NCBI GenBank assembly: GCA_037179335.1
Contig: JAKZHN010000009.1
Coordinates: 372,001 to 436,000, forward strand
From: Cyclaneusma minus
Lineage: Eukaryota; Ascomycota; Leotiomycetes; Marthamycetales; Marthamycetaceae
Length of the DNA: 64,000 bases
Direction: 5' to 3'
Positions 57,476-64,000 of this stretch are shown here, in pieces; position 1 is the first letter of the stretch, and every line of letters begins with the position of its first letter. The notes beneath the pieces were generated by a model. It was not told where the DNA came from. It made no database searches and worked only from the letters and a program-made list of their open reading frames with translations. Position numbers and translations under genes: made by a program.

Positions 57476-58014
57476 TATAAAGCCTAATATAATTGCTATA
57501 AAAAACAATATTTAAAAAAAAAACTTAAAATTTGCTAAAACAATTAGAAAAATATTCGAGATTAAAAAGGCAATTAAAAATTAGTATATTATTATTGCAA
57601 AAAACGTATAATATATATATATATATATATATAAAAGGCAAAACATTAGTGTTTTTTAAAATCAATTATTTAAAATAAGCCGCTATTATATTAACTTTTT
57701 GGCATTTATAAAAAAAGCATATATAAAAGCGGAAAAAATATATATAAGCCAATAAAAATAATAAAATACTAATAAATTTTGATTTAAAAAAAAAAAAATC
57801 TAAAAAAAAAATCTAAAAATAATTTAATAATAAACAACATAAATTATATATTAAAATTAAAGCTTTAAAACTTAGGCAATAATAAATCTAAAAATAATTA
57901 TTAATAATAGCAAATTAATAAAAGCCTATTAATTTATACGGCTAAAATAAAAAGCCGAAATTAATAATCAAAGCCAAATATTAAATTATTTAAAAGCTAT
58001 AAAAAGAAATTATT

Positions 58015-58245
58015 ATATAAGGCTAAAAAAGGCGTTTTGCAGGCATTTTATAAAATATATATATTAAAAATTCGCAAAAGATAACCATTGCTTATTAAAA
58101 AAGCTAAGCAAAGCTTTTAATATATAATATTTAAGCATTGCTATTTTTATTTAAAAAAGGCAGCGGGTATTTTTTATAGCTAAGAAATATATATAACGCA
58201 TTTTTATTTGCTAATTTATTTTTAACCATTATAATAATAGCAATG
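58015..58245 (+). repeat. candidate right LTR of the gypsy element
   Basis: Second copy of the 50525-50755 repeat, same orientation, somewhat more AT-rich. Confidence 0.5.
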
Positions 58246-58899
58246 CTAAAAAAGCCTTTTATAAGCTAAATATTATAAAAAACGAATTTTAAGCGTGTAA
58301 AAATAAATTATGCAATGCGGAAATCCTAATAAAGGATTTAGCCAACCAAATTACTTATTTTTAAGCATATTTAAAAAAATAAAATAAACCGATTTGTTTT
58401 GGTTTAAAATTAGCCAAAATTGCTATTTTTAGCTAAAAAATTAATTTAGCTTAAATTCAACCTTTGCTATATTAAATATATCTTTTTATTATTTATTTTT
58501 AATAGTGTCTTTTTGCTTATATCCTATTTATTGTAATTTAAAAATAAATTTGAAGCCAATAATTAATGCTTTCCCGATAAATTTAATAAAATTGCCCTGG
58601 TTTAAAATAATTTTAAAGGCATTGCAATTAAGTAAATGCAGCTTTTTTTTAAATAAAATAATCCGGATTTTTATATTAATATTTTAAATAAGCTATATAA
58701 AATCTATAAAAACTTTTATAGCAATTTTAAATACAATTTTAAAAACTTAAATAAATTTTATTTTTTATATTAAAGCAAGACCGACTTTGATATATTTTAT
58801 ACCAATTTCCAAATATTAATAGCTTATTTAAATATGCCAGATAAAATGCTAATTAAGCAATTTTAATATAAAATTAATACGGAGCTCCAATTTTTTATT

Positions 58900-61800
58900 A
58901 TAAATCCGTCCAAATGTTTTGGCTAAAGCAGCTATTTAATATCGGGAAGAAAAACAATATTACTTACGCTAAAATAAATTCTTGGTTAAATTGCAATATC
59001 ATTTTTTAAAATTAGGCCCATTTAAATTGCTTTGTTCAATTTATTTTATTGCTATATAGCATAAAGCAATTAAAACGTTAATATTGCTATTACAGCCGCA
59101 AAGGCGGAACGGCAATATTAATATAAATAAAATTTTTAATTTATTATAATAAAATTAATTACCAATTACCAAAACAATTTTATAATTTTAAAAACATTAA
59201 TTTCTAATATTTATATATATTTCGAAAAAGCAAAAAACCTTAAAACCCTTGCTGGCGTATTTTAAAAAGCGCTAATAGCTTTTGCAATCTAGGGCGTAAA
59301 ATTTTTTATTGCCTTTTTACCGGCCTTTATTTATATTATTAAAGCCTTTATTATTATTATTATTTTAAAAAAACCCGTTTATTTAAAAATTAGCTTTGCA
59401 AATATATATTACTATAATTAAAATAGTATATAAATTATATTTTAGCATTTTTACGCCAATTAGCATTTTTTTTAAATATACCCAATTAAACTTTTGCTCA
59501 AGCTTTTCAAAATTCTCTTTTTTTCCCCTTTGCCCTAAAATTCCCATTAAAATAAAAAAACAATTATTAAAGCCGGCTTCTTATAAAATTAAAATTAAAA
59601 TAAAAAAATAGTAAATTGAATAACAATCTCCGCTTTTAATTAGCCTTTCAAATAATTAATTATATTAATTTTAAATTTAATAAGCTAGGCTATTTTGGGA
59701 TTTTTATAAGCCTTTAAAAGTTTAATAATAATATAATACTCCTTTAGGCCCTTAATACTAAAACAGCCCAAGCTTTAATTAAAAACTATAATTGAATTAA
59801 ATTTCTTTTTTCCAAAAGCTTGCTTTTAAAAGCCTTATATTCCATTTTTATTTATAAAATATCCAAAAATCTATTTCCATTAAAAATAAACAAATTAATT
59901 ATAATTAACCAAATTTTAAAAAACAACAAAAAAATCTATTTAAAATTAAAGATTCTCTAAATGGCATAGCCAAAAACGGAATTAAATAACGATAAAAAAT
60001 ACGGCTTTTTAATTATTAAATATACCTTAGCGAAATGAATTAATAAATTTATTAAAATATGCATATTATTAAATTTAAAAACCAAAGCTTGCAAGCTATT
60101 TAAAATTTATTTTAAAGCTATTTAATATTTTAACTGTTAATATTAGAAATATATTGCAAAAATATATATTAAAAATATTTTAATTTGCAGCAAATACGCA
60201 AAAGCTTATTATATTAAAAAACGCGCTAAAATAAAATTATTAAAATATACCAATTATAAGCGCGCAAGCTATAAATTCTTTTTCTTTTTATATAAAATTT
60301 TAAAATCCAAATATAAAATAGTGTATTAGTATTTTAAAAATAAGCCTATATTTTATAGTAAAAATATAATTAAAGCATTATTCCAATTAATTATTTAATA
60401 AAAAAAGCCCTTTTGCAAAGAATTAAAAAAAATTCCCCGCCAATTTTAAATAAAATAAAAAAACGCTTAAATATACATTGTTTTTGTATTTTATTTACAA
60501 AACCCCAATTTTTCCCAAATTCTTTTTAAATATTAATTACAACTTTTTAAGCAATTCTAATAGCCACCGCTTTTATAATAAATATATAAACAGTTTTATT
60601 GCAAAATATAAGCATTAGCAAAAATACAGAAATAGTAAATTTGTTTAAATAAATATATAATAATTATTCTAAATATTATAATATAATATATATAAATTAA
60701 TAAAATTAATAAACCCAATATTGAATTCAATAAATTTAATTAGGAATTTTCAAATTTTTATTATTTAAAAATTATAAATTAATCCAAAAATATAAGCAAT
60801 TAAAAGTCCCAGCATTAATAGCTTTTATATCCTTTTTTTGCCCAAAAGCCATTTTAAAATAGCTATTTATATTAATTAAAAAATCCCAATTAATAATTGG
60901 AAAGCCCGCTATTCTTTTATGAATTTTATATTAATTAATTTGTATTTTAGCTTTAAAACCATTTTTCCAAATTTACAAATTTACAATATTTATAATCTTT
61001 TAAAAGCGTATAAAAACAATATTTTAAAATTCACCCTTTTTATTTTGAAGGCCAATTTTACCAAATAACAAATAAAATATATTTTAATAATAAAAAACTT
61101 TGGCTTTTATCATTTATTATAAAATCTAGCAAAAATATTCATTTTATATAAATATGTTTATATTTTAATAACTATTATAAAGCAATATTTATACCGGCTT
61201 TTAAATCTTTTAAATACAATTATATTTAATATCAAAAAATTAAAAAAGATTATAAATTTAATTTTATTTACCTAAAAAATAGCTAATACGCTAATACGCT
61301 ATTAAATCCGCCAAAATCTATTTGTTTTAATTACCTAATAATAAAAATTAAATTGAAATTCCGTATATTCCAAATTCCCCACTTTTTTAGAACAAACGTA
61401 AAAAGAAAACCAATTTAATAATTTTTAAAAAGCTGCTTTTAAATTATTTAATTTTTATAAATAACTTGATTAAATTTAATACAAAAAATAATATTAATAA
61501 TAAAGTTTCTAAACTATTAAAAGCAATTAATTTAGCAATAATAAAAGCAATTTTATAAGCAAGGCCAAAAAAAATAATGCAAAAAATAATAAAATCCCAA
61601 ATGCAATTAAGCAATTAAATACGCTAGAAAATTACAAAAAAAGCTTTTTTTAAATTTACCTATATATAAGCAAGCTAAAAAAGCCAGCAAAAAAATAAAT
61701 AAAAAAGCGAAAATAATTATTTAAAAAGCCGGTTTCCATAAAATTTCCTAGAATTTTAACTTTCTTTAAAAATTTAAAAAATAGGCAAAAATAAAACACT

Positions 61801-64000
61801 ATATTTCTTTTAACCCCCTAAAATTCCTATTGCTACAATATTAAAACCTGCCTTTAATAATTAATTTCCAAAATAATTATAAAACTTTTAAAATAAAAAT
61901 ATTTTTCCCACCATTTTTAATTAATTTGATTAATTTAAAAAAGTACCAATATTCTTTAAAATTTCCAAAAAATAATTAAAAAAATATAAATTAAAAAGTT
62001 AAAAAATGCGTTTGCAAATAAAACTCCTATAAAATTTTTAAACCGCTTAATATTTTATTCTATATTTAAAAATCTATATTGCCAATAATTAAAATATATA
62101 TTTAAAAAACGTTATAGCCTGCGTAAAATAAAATTACTATTTGGATTAATTTAAAATAGCCTATATAATTATTTTTTAAAAGCCAGGTAAAAAAAAAAAC
62201 TATATTATATCCGCAATTTATAAACCAATAGCCCTTTTAAATATCTTGGGAAAAAAAATTAAAAACCTAATAATTAAAAGATTATTTATTCTAGCCAAGC
62301 AATATTTTTTATTTCCCTTTTAGCAAATAAAAAGCAAAAGCAAGAAAAGCATTTATACAATACTAAAGCTATTAATTAACCAAATCTATAAAATTTAAAA
62401 CCGAAATCCATAATAAATAATATTAATTTTTAGCCTTAATATTTTAAAAGCTGTTAATAATGTTTTTTATAAAGATTTAATCTATATTTTATATAGCAAA
62501 AAAGTCCCGGCGCATTTTTAAAAATAGTTTTAAAACTTCCTATTAAACTGCAAAATTATTTTTTAGCATTAATAATAAAAAATCAAAACTATTTGAAATT
62601 AATACCGGCATTTTTTAAAAATCTTTAATATTTTTTTTTTTAAAATTTAAAATTCTTTTCCATTTGCAATTTATTATATAAATTAATTATAATTATAAAT
62701 TTTATTAGTAATATCAATATATTGGTATAAAGCCAATTAATTTTTATAAATAAATAGATTTTTTAAAAAAATCTATTGAAATACTTTAAATTGGGCAATA
62801 AAGCACAAACCTATTTTTGCTTATTAAAAATACAAGTTTATATATTTTTCCAAATAAATTAAGCCCAAAAATATATATTATAAAATTTAAATTAATAATA
62901 ACGCTATTGCTTTAAAAAACTATATATATATTTTAGGCTTTTAATTAAACTTTAAGCTTAAATAAAGGCTTTATTTTAAATATATTTGTTTTTATCCAAT
63001 TTTAAGCAATATCCAAATTTACCAAATTAATATAAAAAGCGTTATTAAGCAAAGCCTGCATAATATATATAATAATAATAAAAGCGGCCATAATTTATAA
63101 AGCATTGATTATATATATATTAAAAAACAATAGTAAAAACTTTATCAAATTAAGCCATTTATAATTGTTAATTATTAAATAAAACAATATTTTTAAATTA
63201 TTAATAAAAGCATTTAAAATCACCCTAATTAAATTATTAAAAATAAAAATAAAAATTGCCTCTTTTCTTATTTATATAAATTTATTAATTACCAGAAAAT
63301 AATATAAAATACCAGGCTATATTTATAAAATATTAAAAAATACTATTAAAAAAGTAGCCCGCCAAAAACCGCCATTAGTAATCAAATAGAAATAATCCAA
63401 AAAGCCATTATTAAATTTATTAATTAATAACCAAATTCGCTAAATAATATAATATAAAACTGCCAAATTAAATTTACCAAAAGATTTAAAATCAGTTATA
63501 ATTCTGGCCAATTAAAAAAACAAAGATAAAAGCCTATTTTTTAATATAAACCGGTTTATAATTAATTAAAAAGCAGAAACCAGCTTTATTATATATAGCC
63601 AAAAAAAATATATAAACAAATTCCGCCTAAATAATGCATTTTTGCTTATAATAAAAATAAAATACTGCTAAATTATTCCAGCGTTTTTAATATTTTTCCC
63701 AGGCCCTAATATGTTTTAGCAATATAATTTAACATAAAGAAAATCGGATTTAATTTTTTTTTGCAAAGCATAAAATTCCAAATTATATATTTAAATATCT
63801 ATATAAATAGTTTTATTAAATAATCAAATATATCTTAATTTAATACAATTATTACAGTCCAAATTCTCTATATTAAAAGTTTTATTTCATTAATTACTAA
63901 AATATAATTATTACTAGAAAAGGCCTACAAGCCATTATTAAATAATTTCTTTTTAAAAGAATACTAAAATAATTTACTCTTATTAATTTGGTTTTAAAAG
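58900..64000 (-). mobile_element. decayed transposable element, right copy (inverted), running off the window
   Basis: The plus strand here is G-poor but keeps C, the mirror image of the left copy's skew, as expected if the same strand of an element had been mutated and lies reversed. Anchors AGCGGAGA, TTAARGGCCT, ATGCCATT and GGCGGGGA match the left copy in inverted order at a nearly constant coordinate sum (about 108,450-108,480). No protein domain can be named with confidence. Confidence 0.4.

Larger units (their letters stand above)
50525..58245 (+). mobile_element. degenerate Ty3/gypsy-type LTR retrotransposon
   Basis: Plus-strand remnants appear in the correct gypsy order. At 53672-53719 the RT active-site region reads Y-F-N-N-I-L-I-Y, where functional enzymes have two Asp at the N positions, exactly what G-to-A change of GAT produces. 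At about 53734-53815 the F-L-G-F-I-I...P-E-K-I block follows, and at about 53863-53950 Q-L-F-L..A-N-F-Y-K. RNase H is recognisable at about 54309-54445 and the C-terminal part of the integrase core at about 55393-55485 (V/I-N-Q-I-L-K-A-Y-I pattern). Many stops break the frames. Flanking ~230-bp direct repeats 7.49 kb apart are candidate LTRs. The 50.8-53.6 kb part should be gag/protease but is unreadable. Confidence 0.75.
45640..64000. other. AT-rich, RIP-mutated block (transposon graveyard), no intact genes
   Basis: Composition changes abruptly near 45.65 kb from balanced to very AT-rich, and stays so to the window end except for two small islands. TAA, TTA and AAT words dominate, and every frame is interrupted. 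The few open frames above 60 codons (46721, 49113, 51965, 58505, 59396) are Ile/Asn/Lys/Phe strings without domains. The pattern is that left by repeat-induced point mutation in Pezizomycotina. Recognisable remnants are listed separately; the rest of this block (about 49.8-50.5 and 58.3-58.9 kb) holds nothing I can name. Confidence 0.9.

Noticed and set aside
46721..59611. Open frames of 60-91 codons inside the AT-rich block
   Set aside because: They are Ile/Asn/Lys/Phe-rich strings expected by chance in RIP-mutated DNA; none has a domain or codon bias like the genes on the left.
38473..64000. The AT-rich block as a regional centromere because CENP-C/Mif2 is encoded nearby
   Set aside because: The position of the gene says nothing about where its protein binds; AT-rich RIP blocks are common away from centromeres.

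Overview
The window is nuclear DNA of a filamentous ascomycete (Pezizomycotina; a leotiomycete is my guess, not shown). Supporting signs are genes with many short GT..AG introns (about 45-75 nt), a fungal Zn2Cys6 regulator, two UstYa/DUF3328 proteins, a LaeA-like methyltransferase, and an 18-kb AT-rich block full of C-to-T and G-to-A changes of the repeat-induced point mutation (RIP) type. About 45.6 kb is ordinary gene-bearing DNA. The remaining 18.3 kb is a degenerate transposon graveyard.

Layout. 1-5 kb: a partial 2EXR-domain gene and an uncharacterised Ser/Pro-rich coiled-coil protein. 5.8-18.1 kb: a compact accessory cluster with a Zn2Cys6/MHR transcription factor, two single-exon UstYa-like proteins with paired HxxHC motifs, a GPH/sucrose-transporter-like carrier, an MCT-like MFS carrier, and a secreted precursor made of 20 repeats of G-V-A-I-A-D/E, mostly separated by Lys-Arg. 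This is the gene content expected of a fungal dikaritin-type RiPP pathway: precursor, Kex2 release, UstYa oxidation, export, pathway-specific activation. The core has no aromatic residue and matches no core I know. The hexamer TCCGAG/CTCGGA recurs in the cluster's intergenic regions, including three copies exactly 39 nt apart in the divergent promoter between the second UstYa gene and the GPH carrier.

18.9-45.3 kb: mostly conserved cellular genes. They are a glutamate-carboxypeptidase-like M28 peptidase, an unknown fungal protein, an RFC clamp-loader subunit, a repetitive coiled-coil protein, the Opi3-type phospholipid methyltransferase, Rxt2 (Rpd3L histone deacetylase complex), TRAPPC11, CENP-C/Mif2, a LaeA-like methyltransferase and a BTB/POZ protein. 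Two ~130-bp MITE-like elements and four arrays of one ~19-20-nt minisatellite family lie between them.

45.6-64 kb: AT-rich with no intact gene. It holds a direct repeat pair that differs mostly by RIP-type transitions, a decayed Ty3/gypsy element (RT, RNase H and integrase remnants on + at 53.6-55.5 kb, candidate LTRs at 50.52 and 58.01 kb), two apparently inverted copies of another element on either side of it, and two small islands that escaped the AT drift (49.68 and 57.37 kb). Splice models are by eye; most conserve frame exactly, and uncertain junctions are stated.
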